Shown here piece after piece: positions 36,598 to 44,842 of a DNA stretch of 64,000 bases. Source of the stretch: Cognatiluteimonas profundi (lineage in GTDB: Bacteria > Pseudomonadota > Gammaproteobacteria > Xanthomonadales > Xanthomonadaceae). The notes beneath the pieces were generated by a model. It had not been told where the DNA came from, searched no databases, and saw only the letters and a program-made list of their open reading frames with translations. The stretch covers positions 124,001-188,000 of the forward strand of contig NZ_VKHQ01000005.1 of the NCBI RefSeq assembly GCF_009792795.1, read 5' to 3'. Position 1 is the first letter of the stretch; each line of letters starts with the position of its first letter. The translations under genes and the position numbers were made by a program.

Positions 36598-37032
36598 ATG
36601 AAGCTGGAAGACATGCCCACCAAGGCCCTGCTCGCGATGCACAACGAGCTGGCAGACAAATCCGCAGGGCCCAAGTCCTTCAAAACCAAGACCGACCTGA
36701 TCGCCCGGATACGCAAGCTGCAACCGCCCCAGATTGCGCCCAGGCAGCCGTCAATGCCCGAGAAGACCAAAGCCGAGCCGACCAGGAAGGCCGAGGTCGC
36801 CTCAGCGACAGATGCGCCTAAGAAGCCTCGCGGCTCGGGAGTCGGCGAGCGTGCCAAGCAGCTGATCCTGACCACCGCCCTGCCCTACGACGCCATCGCC
36901 GCACGCATCAACGCGGAGATCTACGGCGCCACGGCGACGAAGGCGTCGGTCGGCTGGTACGCGAGCAAGATGCGCAAGGACGGCGTCGAGGTGCCACCTC
37001 GTGCCCCCAAGGAGAATGTCGATGCCACATAA
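36598..37032 (+). CDS. hypothetical protein with SAP-like N-terminus
   Basis: 144 residues. The N-terminal MKLEDMPTKALLAMHNELADK then DLIARIRKL resembles the SAP-like or DUF3489-associated helix pair of small alphaproteobacterial and phage proteins. A Lys/Pro-rich linker follows, and then a helix-turn-helix-like C-terminal half (ALPYDAIAARINAEIYGATAT ... VGWYASKMRKDG). The ATG at 36598 has CGGAGG nine bases upstream; an ATG at 36589 abuts the SD and is less likely. It overlaps the next gene by 11 bases. Function unknown; DNA binding is plausible. Confidence 0.7.
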   Translation: MKLEDMPTKALLAMHNELADKSAGPKSFKTKTDLIARIRKLQPPQIAPRQPSMPEKTKAEPTRKAEVASATDAPKKPRGSGVGERAKQLILTTALPYDAIAARINAEIYGATATKASVGWYASKMRKDGVEVPPRAPKENVDAT

Positions 37033-37288
37033 GGACGACGAGCACTGGCTGGGCAAGATGGACTTCGCCCCCGGCATGCCGGTGGACATATCCCAGCTGC
37101 CGACGTTGCACTACCAGGCGATCGAGGGACGGGTGTTCACGCTGCTGCGGTTTCCCAACGAGTCGGTCGCACATGGGGAGGTGCCGCTTAGCCAGTTGGA
37201 GGACCTGGTCGGCGCGCCGATCGAGGAAGGCTGGTACTCGGCATCGGGCGCCTACCTCGGAGCGGAACTGCCCGGATCGCTTTACTAG
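37022..37288 (+). CDS. small hypothetical protein
   Basis: 88 residues (MPHKDDEHWLGKMDFAPGMP). It is acidic and globular-looking, with no signal or membrane segment. AAGGAG lies seven bases before the ATG, inside the preceding gene, whose stop it overlaps, so the two are translationally coupled. It is followed within 20 bases by a strong terminator. No family recognised. Confidence 0.7.
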   Translation: MPHKDDEHWLGKMDFAPGMPVDISQLPTLHYQAIEGRVFTLLRFPNESVAHGEVPLSQLEDLVGAPIEEGWYSASGAYLGAELPGSLY

Positions 37289-37307
37289 CTGATGCCGGAT
37301 CGAGCTC

Positions 37308-37344
37308 AAAGGAAAAGGCCCGCGCAATGCGGGCCTTTTCCTTT
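37308..37344. terminator. bidirectional terminator hairpin
   Basis: A perfect 16-bp stem (37308-37323 with 37329-37344) around loop GCAAT, with A-rich and T-rich flanks. It ends the two-gene plus-strand operon and can also stop the minus-strand gene that follows. Confidence 0.9.
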
Positions 37345-37393
37345 TAACCCGTGGTGGATTCCGGGCGATGGCCGATCAGGCCGTCTTCTGCAC

Positions 37394-37828
37394 TCATGCC
37401 GCCACCATCAGTTTGTTGGCGTGGTATCGCGCCTCCGCTTTCTTCACTACCGCGGAAGCGACGGCGTAGGGATCGCAGCAGGGAACCTCACTGAAGTGCG
37501 TGAGGTAGTCGGCGTAGGCCAAGCGGAGCCAGTCATCACCGTAAGCGAGGGACAACGTGATGCAGGCCTCGATCGCTGGGATGCCGTGCAGGCCCTCGAC
37601 GTCATCTTCGTCAGCCAGCTCGTCCCCGACATCATTCGCGACGTCACCGCGCACCTCATACGCGGCGTCGGTCGTATCCCAGCCCACGAAACCGTTTGGC
37701 ATCTCCGACACGATCCGCGCGACCGACGTGATGCGGATGTCCCTGCCTTCGTCCAACTCCTCGGCCAAGGTGGTGACGTGCGGGCGGGCGAGCTCGAGGA
37801 TGCCACTGGTGATGCTGATGCTGTTCAT
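37394..37828 (-). CDS. hypothetical acidic protein
   Basis: 144 residues starting MNSISITSGILELARPHVTT, strongly acidic in the middle (DVANDVGDELADEDDVEG), with YGDDWLRLAYADYLTHFSEV near the end. There is no signal peptide. I recognise no family. The acidic character is seen in DNA-mimic and anti-restriction proteins, but that is only a compositional remark. It ends 50 bases from the convergent terminator. Confidence 0.65.
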   Translation of the reverse strand: MNSISITSGILELARPHVTTLAEELDEGRDIRITSVARIVSEMPNGFVGWDTTDAAYEVRGDVANDVGDELADEDDVEGLHGIPAIEACITLSLAYGDDWLRLAYADYLTHFSEVPCCDPYAVASAVVKKAEARYHANKLMVAA

Positions 37829-37928
37829 TGATTGAGTTCCATTTATGAGGGTGGGCAACTCCGCCCCCTGCAGGAGAGCGGAGTTAGTCGTGCCGGCCCG
37901 CGTATGAAACCAAGCAATGGCGGATTAC

Positions 37929-37986
37929 GGATATCCTCATTTGTCGGAACTGCGGCCTCAAGCAGTTTTGAGAAACGAGGATATCC
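37929..37986. repeat. 14-bp inverted repeat with ~30-base loop
   Basis: GGATATCCTCATTT (37929-37942) is mirrored by AAACGAGGATATCC (37973-37986), with one mismatch. It lies between the acidic-protein gene and tRNA-Lys in an AT-richer spacer. It could be a mobile-element remnant or regulator site. Confidence 0.55.
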
Positions 37987-38077
37987 AGCGGCCTAAGGAC
38001 GTGTTACCGCCTGCGTAGACACGCCCCTTGCGACGTTTCGTGACTAAACCGTGTTTAGACCTGTCCAGAAACGACGA

Positions 38078-38098
38078 AGGCCGACGCGAAGTCGGCCT
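38078..38098 (-). terminator. probable terminator hairpin after tRNA-Lys
   Basis: An 8-bp stem AGGCCGAC/GTCGGCCT with a 5-base loop lies 17 bases past the 3' end of the tRNA. The following T-rich run (TTCGTCGTTTC) is weak. Confidence 0.6.
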
Positions 38099-38114
38099 AA
38101 GTGCATGATCGGTA

Positions 38115-38190
38115 TGGTGGGCCGTGATGGATTCGAACCATCGACCAAAAGATTAAAAGTCTTCTGCTCTACCAACTGAGCTAACGGCCC
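38115..38190 (-). tRNA. tRNA-Lys (anticodon UUU)
   Basis: A 76-base gene including an encoded CCA. The acceptor arm GGGCCGT/ACGGCCC and the D-arm GCTC-AGTTGGT-AGAGC are present. The anticodon loop CTTTTAA gives UUU, and the T-arm is GATGG-TTCGAAT-CCATC. Its 3' end faces the islet at 34-38 kb. No second copy of the 3' end that would mark an attachment site was found by eye. Confidence 0.97.
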
Positions 38191-38262
38191 TGCTTGCCAC
38201 ACTTGCGGGTGCCGCGCGGTGCGCGGGAGGCGAATTCTAGCGCAACCGGGCGCGGGGCTGGC

Positions 38263-38973
38263 TCACGCGACGTAGCGGGTCGGGTCGGGCACCCCGGCGG
38301 CGATGAAGCCTTCGGCGCGCAGCCGGCAGGCGTCGCAATGCCGGCAGGCGCGACCATGCGCGTCTGCCTGGTAGCACGAGACCGTCTGTGCGAAGTCGAC
38401 GCCCAGGCGCAGGCCTTCGCGCACGATCTCGGCCTTGCTCATGTGGATCAGCGGCGCATGCACGCGGAAGCCGGCGCCTTCGACACCGGCCTTGGTCGCA
38501 AGGTTGGCCAGTTTCTCGAATGCGGCGATGAACTCCGGGCGGCAATCGGGATAGCCCGAGTAGTCGACGGCGTTGACGCCGCAGAACAGGTCCGCCGACC
38601 CGATCACCTCGGCCCAGCCCAGCGCCAGCGACAACATGATGGTGTTGCGCGCGGGTACGTAGGTCACCGGAATCGCGGGACTGCCGGCGTGCTGGTCCGA
38701 ATCCAGCGGCACGTCGATGTCCGCGTCCGTCAGGGCCGACCCGCCCAGCGTGCGCAGGTCCACCGTCACGATCTTGTGCGAGGCCGCATCCAACGCACGC
38801 GCAACCTTGTTGGCGGCGTCGAGCTCGGACGTATGCCGTTGTCCGTAACGCACGCTCAAGGCGTGGCAGGCATAGCCCTGCTCCTGCGCGATGGCGAGCA
38901 CCACCGCGGAGTCCATGCCGCCGGACAGGAGCACGACCGCCGGATTGCTGGCCCTAGCGTCCAGGTTCGTCAT
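38263..38973 (-). CDS. queC: 7-cyano-7-deazaguanine (preQ0) synthase
   Basis: 236 residues. The N-type ATP-pyrophosphatase P-loop is [12 protein letters not shown], with YGQRH after it. The C-terminal zinc site reads [21 protein letters not shown]. It converts carboxydeazaguanine to preQ0 for queuosine. The start at 38973 (MTNLDARAS) is the only one that gives a normal N-terminus. It overlaps queE by 20 bases, so queE-queC are coupled at the end of the tol-pal operon. Confidence 0.97.
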   Translation of the reverse strand: MTNLDARASNPAVVLLSGGMDSAVVLAIAQEQGYACHALSVRYGQRHTSELDAANKVARALDAASHKIVTVDLRTLGGSALTDADIDVPLDSDQHAGSPAIPVTYVPARNTIMLSLALGWAEVIGSADLFCGVNAVDYSGYPDCRPEFIAAFEKLANLATKAGVEGAGFRVHAPLIHMSKAEIVREGLRLGVDFAQTVSCYQADAHGRACRHCDACRLRAEGFIAAGVPDPTRYVA

Positions 38974-39652
38974 TCCAAAGGAGTTTGTGCAGCTGCAGCT
39001 GGTAGCGCACCGGCAGTGCCTCGGCGACGATCCAGTCCGCGAGTTCGCGCGGCTGTATCTGGGCAAAGCTTGGCGAGAAGATCACGTCGCAACGCTGCTG
39101 CAATTGCTGCGTCGCGACCAGGTCGCGCGCCCACTCGAAATCCGCGCGATCGCAGATCACGAACTTCAGCTGGTCGTGCGGCGTCAGCAACGCCAGGTTC
39201 TCCCAGCGGTTGCGCGAGGACTCCATCGATCCAGGCGTCTTGATGTCGACCACCCGCGAGACACGCGCGTCGACCTCGCCGATGTCGATCGCGCCGGACG
39301 TTTCCAGCGACACCGTGTAACCGGCGTCGCACAGCTTGCCGAGCAGCGCGATGCAGCGTTTCTGCGCGAGTGGTTCGCCGCCGGTGACGCAGACATGGCG
39401 CACGCCATGGCGGGCGACTTCGGCCAGGATCGCGTCGATCTCCCACCAGTCGCCGCCATGGAAGGCGTAGGCGGTGTCGCAATACTGGCAACGCAGCGGG
39501 CAGCCGGTCAGGCGGACGAAGACGGTCGGCCAGCCACTGTCGCGCGCCTCTCCCTGCAACGACAGGAAGATCTCCGTGAGCTTGAGGCGCTCGGCCGTCG
39601 AGGCGGGAGCAACGACACCTGGAGCATGGGCGACTGGGGCTGGCATCCGCAC
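38954..39652 (-). CDS. queE: 7-carboxy-7-deazaguanine synthase
   Basis: 232 residues. This radical SAM enzyme has the CxxxCxxC cluster motif in [16 protein letters not shown] and the substrate-loop signature [27 protein letters not shown] is the SAM-binding GGE motif. It makes the 7-deazapurine ring from carboxy-tetrahydropterin. The ATG at 39652 is followed by another at 39646. It sits 49 bases after cpoB, as in other xanthomonads. Confidence 0.97.
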   Translation of the reverse strand: MRMPAPVAHAPGVVAPASTAERLKLTEIFLSLQGEARDSGWPTVFVRLTGCPLRCQYCDTAYAFHGGDWWEIDAILAEVARHGVRHVCVTGGEPLAQKRCIALLGKLCDAGYTVSLETSGAIDIGEVDARVSRVVDIKTPGSMESSRNRWENLALLTPHDQLKFVICDRADFEWARDLVATQQLQQRCDVIFSPSFAQIQPRELADWIVAEALPVRYQLQLHKLLWNDEPGR

Positions 39653-39701
39653 AGTTTAGCGAAGCGGCCCGATCGACCCCGTGCGGGCGAGCTGGCGACG
39701 T

Positions 39702-40484
39702 TCAGCGAGCCTGCTGCAGCTGGATCGCACGGAGCCGGTCGTCCGCGGTACGCGCGGCGTCGGTGCCCGGGTAGCGCTTGATGACCTGTGCCAGGGTGGC
39801 CTGCGCGGCGTCGAGCTGCTTCAGGCCGTATTGCGACAGGCCGATCTTCAACAGCGCACCGGCGGCCTTGTCGTGGGTGGGGTAGCGGTCGAGCAGCGCC
39901 TGGAACTGCTGCTGCGCCAGTGCGTAATTCTGGGTGGCGTAAAAGCTCTCGCCCAGCCAGTAGAGGGCATTCGGGGCATAGGCTCCGGCCGGATAGCGCT
40001 GCAGGAAATCCTGGAACTGCCGCGCGGACTCGGCGTAGCTGCCCGACTTCAAGGTGTTGAACGCGGCGTCGTAGCTGCTGCGCTCGTCGGCGCCCTGGGC
40101 CAGCGTGCCGGCATCGCCGTGCACGGCCGGGGCCGTGTCGCGGAGCACCGTGGCCGGTGGGTTCGGAGCTGGCGCGGCGGCGGGTGCCGGCGCGGCGCCG
40201 CCTTCAAGCCGGCTGACGCGGCCGTCGAGGTCCAGGTACTGGTCGTGGCTGGAGCTGCGCAGCTGTTCGTTCTGGTGCTGCAGCTCCTCGAGCTGGGCGC
40301 GCAGCGCCTGCACGTCCGAGCGCAACGCGGTGATCTGGTTGAGCAGGTCGACGTTGCCCTGGTTGCTGGCAGCCTGTTGTTCCAGCGACGCCACGCGTTC
40401 GGCCAGGCTCGCGCGCTGTGCCAGCGCAGTCGCGGGGACCAGCAGGGAGCCTGCCAGCAGCAAAGCAAGTGGGAGTCGGGTCAT
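39702..40484 (-). CDS. cpoB: cell division coordinator CpoB (YbgF)
   Basis: 260 residues. A signal peptide (LPLALLLAGSLLVPATALA) is followed by a coiled-coil trimerisation helix (SLAERVASLEQQAASNQGNVD ...) and an Ala/Pro-rich linker. A C-terminal TPR domain has SYDAAFNTLKSGSYAESARQF and YWLGESFYATQNYALAQQQF. It works with TolA and PBP1B to couple outer-membrane constriction to septal synthesis. It is the last gene of the Tol-Pal set, 75 bases after pal. Confidence 0.95.
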   Translation of the reverse strand: MTRLPLALLLAGSLLVPATALAQRASLAERVASLEQQAASNQGNVDLLNQITALRSDVQALRAQLEELQHQNEQLRSSSHDQYLDLDGRVSRLEGGAAPAPAAAPAPNPPATVLRDTAPAVHGDAGTLAQGADERSSYDAAFNTLKSGSYAESARQFQDFLQRYPAGAYAPNALYWLGESFYATQNYALAQQQFQALLDRYPTHDKAAGALLKIGLSQYGLKQLDAAQATLAQVIKRYPGTDAARTADDRLRAIQLQQAR

Positions 40485-40559
40485 GTGATCTGATTGTCGA
40501 AAGCGGGGTATTGCGGACAACCCTTCCCCACCGGCATCGCCGGCGGGGAAGGAGCGCGG

Positions 40560-41087
40560 TCACTTGGCCGTGTAGACGATCTCGACGCGGCGGTTCTTGG
40601 ACCAGCAATCCTCGCTGGACTGGGTGCAGGTGGGGCGTTCTTCGCCGTAGCTGACGACGGTGACCTGGCTGCCCGAGCCGCCGTTGGCCTGCAGCGCGGA
40701 GGACACCGAATTGCCGCGGCGTTCGCCCAGGCCCAGGTTGTACTCGCGGCTGCCGCGCTCATCGGTGTTGCCCTCCAGCGACATGCGCGCGGACGGGCGA
40801 TCGCGCAGGTACTTGGCGTGGCACGCCATGGCTGCCTGGAACTCGGGCTTCAGCGCGTCCTGGTCGTAGTCGAAGTACACCACGCGGGTGCGCAGGCAGG
40901 CATCGGTGTCCAGGTCCGCAGGGCCGTAGGCGCCGGCAACGGCCGGCCCGGTTTCCGGCACTGGAGTCGTTGGCGTGACGACACCCGTGGGCGGCGCTTC
41001 CTTCACCTTCTTGGAGCAGGCGACAGCAGCCGTGCAGAGCAGCAGCGCCACAAACACGCGTGTGGTCACAGTCATCTTGGCGTTCAT
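40560..41087 (-). CDS. pal: peptidoglycan-associated lipoprotein Pal
   Basis: 175 residues with lipobox (CTAAVAC) and a Pro/Thr linker. The OmpA-type domain has VVYFDYDQDALKPEF and the peptidoglycan-binding loop NTDERGSREYNLGLGERR. Two extra Cys pairs (DACLRTR..., PTCTQSSEDC) are typical of xanthomonad Pal. It anchors the outer membrane to the wall and binds TolB. Confidence 0.97.
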   Translation of the reverse strand: MNAKMTVTTRVFVALLLCTAAVACSKKVKEAPPTGVVTPTTPVPETGPAVAGAYGPADLDTDACLRTRVVYFDYDQDALKPEFQAAMACHAKYLRDRPSARMSLEGNTDERGSREYNLGLGERRGNSVSSALQANGGSGSQVTVVSYGEERPTCTQSSEDCWSKNRRVEIVYTAK

Positions 41088-41139
41088 TGGAGCCTCGTTG
41101 GTCGGGGGAATGCTGAATGCGTCGCGCGAACTTTACAGA

Positions 41140-42477
41140 CTAGCGTTGCTGGCGGTAGGGCCCCCAGGCGGGCTCCCTGACATCACCGTCGGCCAGCACC
41201 AGGCGCTGGCGAACCCGACCATCGGCTGACACCGCGTAGAGGACTCCGCGACTGCCTTCCCTGGCCGCATACAGGATCATGCTGGCATTGGGCGCAAAGC
41301 TGGGTGATTCATCCAGCGAGCCCGGCGACAGGGTGCTCCAGCGCGGCGAGCCCAGGCTGCGGTCGAGCATGGCGATGCGGAAGTTGTTGCCGTTGCCCTG
41401 CGCCACCGCGATCTTCTTGCCGTCATAGGAGACGGTCGCCGAGGCGTTGTAGCTGCCCTGGAAGGTCAGGCGGGTCGCGCTGCCGCCATTGGCCGACACC
41501 TGGTAGATCTGCGGCTTGCCGCCACGATCGGAGGTGAAATACAGGCTGCCGCCGTCCGGCGACCACACCGCCTCGGTGTCGATGCCGAACTGGTCGGTGA
41601 CCTGGCGCAGCGCCTTGCTGCCCAGGTCCATGACATAGATCTCGGGATTGCCGCTCTTGGACAGGGTCAGCGCCAGGCGGCGTCCATCCGGGGAAAACGC
41701 GGGCGCGCCATTGATGCCGCGGAAGCTGGCGACCGGGGCCGGCAGGCTGGTGTCGCGCGTCGCGTCGATCACGTAGATCGCCGAATTGCCGCTGTGGAAG
41801 CTCACGAAGGCCAGGTGGTGGCCGTCCGGACTCCATGCCGGCGACAGGATCGGCTGCGAATCGCGGAACACGGTGCGCGGGTTGAAGCCGTCGGAATCGG
41901 CCACGACCAGTGCGTAGCGGCTCGATTTGCCCAACCCCGACGCGGTCACGTAGGCGATGCGCGTCCAGAACGCGCCGCGCACGCCGAGGATCTTCTCGTA
42001 GATCGCGTCGGACACCTGGTGGGCGACATCACGCATCGCATCGCCGCGCGCGGACAGCGCGAAACCCAGCAGACGCTGCTGCTTGGCGACATCGAACAAC
42101 TCGTATTCGAGCCGGTAGTTGCCGCTGCCGGCATCGAGCACGCGGCCGACCACCAGGAAGTCCTGCTTCAACAGGCGCCACGTCGGATAGTTGACCTGGC
42201 TGCTGGAGGTCGGTCGCTCGACCATGTCGCGGTCCGGCAGCGTGCGGAACTGGCCCGAGCGGGCGAGGTCCGCGCTGATGACGGCCGCCACGTCGGTCGC
42301 TGGCGCGGCTCCCGACCCCTGGTAGGGCATCGGCACCACGGCGATCGGCAATGCGGCCGCGTTGCCGCCAACGATGTCGATTTCCAGGCCCTGTTGCTGG
42401 GCCATGGCCGCCAGCGGCAACAAGGCCAGCAGCAGGGATGCGAACGCAGGCGCCCAACGGCGCAGGAGTCGGTTCAT
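41140..42477 (-). CDS. tolB: Tol-Pal system protein TolB
   Basis: 445 residues with a signal peptide (SLLLALLPLAAMAQQ), an N-terminal anticodon-like domain (YQGSGAAPATDVAAVISADLA) and a six-bladed beta-propeller with repeated 'SPDG' turns (SPAWSPDGHHLAF, APAFSPDGRRLAL, EAVWSPDGGSLYF). It is the periplasmic shuttle between TolA and Pal. It lies 92 bases after tolA. Confidence 0.97.
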   Translation of the reverse strand: MNRLLRRWAPAFASLLLALLPLAAMAQQQGLEIDIVGGNAAALPIAVVPMPYQGSGAAPATDVAAVISADLARSGQFRTLPDRDMVERPTSSSQVNYPTWRLLKQDFLVVGRVLDAGSGNYRLEYELFDVAKQQRLLGFALSARGDAMRDVAHQVSDAIYEKILGVRGAFWTRIAYVTASGLGKSSRYALVVADSDGFNPRTVFRDSQPILSPAWSPDGHHLAFVSFHSGNSAIYVIDATRDTSLPAPVASFRGINGAPAFSPDGRRLALTLSKSGNPEIYVMDLGSKALRQVTDQFGIDTEAVWSPDGGSLYFTSDRGGKPQIYQVSANGGSATRLTFQGSYNASATVSYDGKKIAVAQGNGNNFRIAMLDRSLGSPRWSTLSPGSLDESPSFAPNASMILYAAREGSRGVLYAVSADGRVRQRLVLADGDVREPAWGPYRQQR

Positions 42478-42569
42478 TCGGGGGATCCGTCGGGGGAATG
42501 AAATTTTTACCAGCTTGGCTGTTAAGGCTGTCTCAAAGATGAATGGCGGCCGACCCCGGGACCGCTCAC

Positions 42570-43496
42570 CTAGCGATCCTGTGCCTCGAAATTGACCGTC
42601 AGGTTGCGGTTGAAGACCGCCTCGAAACCGGCATAGGGCAAGGGCTGCGCCTTCAGCACCGCCGCTTCCACCGATCGCTTCCCCAGGTCGTCATAGGGGC
42701 AGCTGGCGGCAACCTGCACGTCGATCACCTCGCCGCCGGGCAACTGGCGGATGTTGAGCTTGCAACGCTGGCCCTGCGGCACGGAGTCGGGCCGGGTCCA
42801 GTTGCGCAGGATGGCTTCCTGCAGGGCCGCGGCGTATCGCGCCGCAAGATCCCTGTCGACACCGTTATTGCCGGCCGGCGGACTGGCGCTGGCCACCGAC
42901 TGCGCCGGATTGCGCGCGCGCGCGTCGGCGAGCTGCTGCAGCTTCTGTTCGGCCAACTGCGCCTCCTTCGACGCCTGCGCGCGTTGCTTGCGGATGTCGG
43001 CCAGCTGCCGCTGGAGATCGGCCTGCCGGGCGAGGCGCTGGCGTTTCTCGGCTTCGTCCTGGCGCTCGCGTTCGGTCAGGTCGATCTGCTCCTGCCGGCG
43101 CTTTTCCTCCTGCTCGCGCTCGCGCGTCTGCGCCGACAGCGCATCGCGATCCACGCGCTCCTGGTCGATGGTGTCCGGCACCGGCACCGGCTCCTGGGCC
43201 TTCACCTGGCGCTGGACCGGAGCGTCCTCGGGGCGCGGCTCCGGAAGTGGCTGCGGTGGTGGCGTGGCCGCTTCCACCGGCGGCGCCGTGACCGGATGGC
43301 GACGCAGGGCGCGTTGCATCGGCGCGGAGAGCGCATTGGCATCGACGACGTCGGCTTCCACCGGCTCCCCTGCCGCGGACACCACGGTATGCGTGCGCGT
43401 CCACCACATGCCCATCACCACGAGGACAACCAGCGCCACGTGGAGCGCGACGGCGTACAGGATTGCCTGCGCGGTATCGGCGCGGGTTTCCCTCAC
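42570..43496 (-). CDS. tolA: cell envelope protein TolA
   Basis: 308 residues. A single N-terminal membrane helix (AILYAVALHVALVVLVVMGMW) is followed by a long charged Gln/Arg/Glu helix (about residues 120-205). The C-terminal TonB-like domain has YAAALQEAILRNWTRPDSVPQ and GEVIDVQVAASCPYDD. It starts with GTG, whose GTGA overlaps the tolR stop. It transmits TolQR force to the outer membrane. Confidence 0.95.
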   Translation of the reverse strand: MRETRADTAQAILYAVALHVALVVLVVMGMWWTRTHTVVSAAGEPVEADVVDANALSAPMQRALRRHPVTAPPVEAATPPPQPLPEPRPEDAPVQRQVKAQEPVPVPDTIDQERVDRDALSAQTREREQEEKRRQEQIDLTERERQDEAEKRQRLARQADLQRQLADIRKQRAQASKEAQLAEQKLQQLADARARNPAQSVASASPPAGNNGVDRDLAARYAAALQEAILRNWTRPDSVPQGQRCKLNIRQLPGGEVIDVQVAASCPYDDLGKRSVEAAVLKAQPLPYAGFEAVFNRNLTVNFEAQDR

Positions 43497-43942
43497 TGCT
43501 GGACGGTCCCCGCCGGCTGGCTGATCAGGCTGATCCTGCTGATGCCGGCCGCATTGATCCGGTCGATGCCCGCCATGAGCGCCTGGTAGGTGGCGCTGCG
43601 ATCACCACGCACCAGCACCGTCGCCTCGGGATTGTTGCGATGGATCGCGCCGAGCTCGTCCTGCAACTGCGTGCCGGTGACGGACTTGTTGGAATCGGGA
43701 CCTTGCGCCATGAGCGCGTAGGCGCCGTCGGCATAGATGCTGACGACGATGGGCTCCTTCGGCGTGCTCAGCGCCATCGCCTTGGAATCCGGCAACTTGA
43801 TGTCGGTGCCCAGGTTCAGCAGCGGCGTGGTCACCATGAAGATGATCAGCAGCACCAGCATCACGTCGATATACGGCACGACGTTGATCTCCGCCTTGAG
43901 CTTGCGCTTGCGGATGCGGCGACCGGTGGCGGTCACGGCCAT
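43493..43942 (-). CDS. tolR: Tol-Pal proton-channel subunit TolR
   Basis: 149 residues with one membrane helix carrying the essential Asp (VPYIDVMLVLLIIFMVTTPL) and the ExbD/TolR periplasmic domain. The start is ATG 43942 (MAVTATGRRIRKRK). Upstream, between it and tolQ, lies a copy of the ~80-bp inverted repeat, whose short reading frame (43933-44028) overlaps this start by ten bases. Confidence 0.96.
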   Translation of the reverse strand: MAVTATGRRIRKRKLKAEINVVPYIDVMLVLLIIFMVTTPLLNLGTDIKLPDSKAMALSTPKEPIVVSIYADGAYALMAQGPDSNKSVTGTQLQDELGAIHRNNPEATVLVRGDRSATYQALMAGIDRINAAGISRISLISQPAGTVQQ

Positions 43943-44028
43943 GATGGGGAAACTCCAAAACAGGGGTCGGAGTGGAGTTTTGCGACCCATTTGATCGGCT
44001 GCATGTGCTGCTCCAACGCAGAATTCAC
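43933..44028 (-). CDS. possible 31-residue repeat-derived leader peptide upstream of tolR
   Basis: A GTG five bases after AAGGGG inside the tolQ/tolR repeat opens a frame (MNSALEQHMQPIKWVAKLHS...) that crosses the whole repeat and stops at 43933-43935, just past the tolR ATG at 43942. It may serve only to carry ribosomes from tolQ to tolR. Translation is not shown; the claim rests on spacing and overlap. Confidence 0.25.
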   Translation of the reverse strand: MNSALEQHMQPIKWVAKLHSDPCFGVSPSWP

Positions 44029-44041
44029 TCTGACCCCTTTT
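43962..44041. repeat. inverted-repeat element (GGGGTCAGAGTGAA family) between tolQ and tolR
   Basis: The arms are GGGGTCGGAGTGGAGTTTTG (left, from 43964) and AGAATTCACTCTGACCCCTT (right), imperfectly complementary, about 35 bases apart. The left arm has diverged. It is the same family as the elements at 45262 and 52309. Confidence 0.85.
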
Positions 44042-44044
44042 TCA

Positions 44045-44842
44045 TCAGGCTTCGTCGAGGTGGGCCTGGCGCTGCAGGATCGAGGAGAACTCTTCCGAAA
44101 ACGCGTCGTAGCGGACATTCAATCGCTCGACCTTGGTCGCGAAGCGGTTGTAGGCCCACACCGCGGGGATGGCGGCGAACAATCCCATCGCGGTCGCGAT
44201 CAGCGCCTCGGAAATGCCCGGCGCGACCGTTGCGATCGTGGCGGACTTCATGTTGGCCAGGCCCTGGAAGGAAATCATGATGCCCCAGACGGTGCCGAAC
44301 AGCCCGACGTAGGGACTGATCGAGCCGACGTTGGCGAGGAATTCCAGGTTGTGCTCGAGGCCGTCGAGTTCGCGCGATGCGGTGGCGCGCATGGCGCGCT
44401 GCGCGCCCTCGAGCTGGATGCGCGATTCCACGCCGCGCCGCTGGCGGATGCGGTTGAACTCGCGGAAGCCGCCTTCGAAGATCGCCTCGAGCCCGCCGAT
44501 GTCGCGGTTGCGCTCGGTGGCGCCGGCATACAGCTTGGACAACTCGGCGCCGGACCAGAAACGCTCCTCGAATCGCGTCGCTTCGCGCTCGGCGCGATCG
44601 AGCACGCGCTTCTTGCGGAAGATGATCACCCACGACGCAACCGATGCGAACAGCAGCAACAGCAACACGAGCTGCACGGGAATACTGGCGTGCAGCACCA
44701 GCTGCATCATGTCCAGGCCATTGGATCCGGCGGCAGGCAATGCATCCGCCGCGCCTTGTCCGAGTTGCGCAGCCTGCGCCGGTGCGTCCTCGGGCAGTGG
44801 TTGGACCGCGGTCGCCTGCAGTGCGGCCAGCAAGGGCGTCAT
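44045..44842 (-). CDS. tolQ: Tol-Pal proton-channel subunit TolQ
   Basis: 265 residues with three membrane helices (VQLVLLLLLFASVASWVIIF; SPYVGLFGTVWGIMISFQGLA; SEALIATAMGLFAAIPAVWAY) and the MotA/TolQ/ExbB signature GLFGTVWGIM. Its start overlaps the ybgC stop by four bases (ATGA). It forms the proton-driven motor with TolR. Confidence 0.97.
   Translation of the reverse strand: MTPLLAALQATAVQPLPEDAPAQAAQLGQGAADALPAAGSNGLDMMQLVLHASIPVQLVLLLLLFASVASWVIIFRKKRVLDRAEREATRFEERFWSGAELSKLYAGATERNRDIGGLEAIFEGGFREFNRIRQRRGVESRIQLEGAQRAMRATASRELDGLEHNLEFLANVGSISPYVGLFGTVWGIMISFQGLANMKSATIATVAPGISEALIATAMGLFAAIPAVWAYNRFATKVERLNVRYDAFSEEFSSILQRQAHLDEA

Noticed and set aside
38115-38190. tRNA-Lys as an attachment site with a direct repeat at the far end of the islet
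   Set aside because: The tRNA 3' end faces the islet, but no second copy of its last ~20 bases and no integrase were found between 33 and 38 kb.
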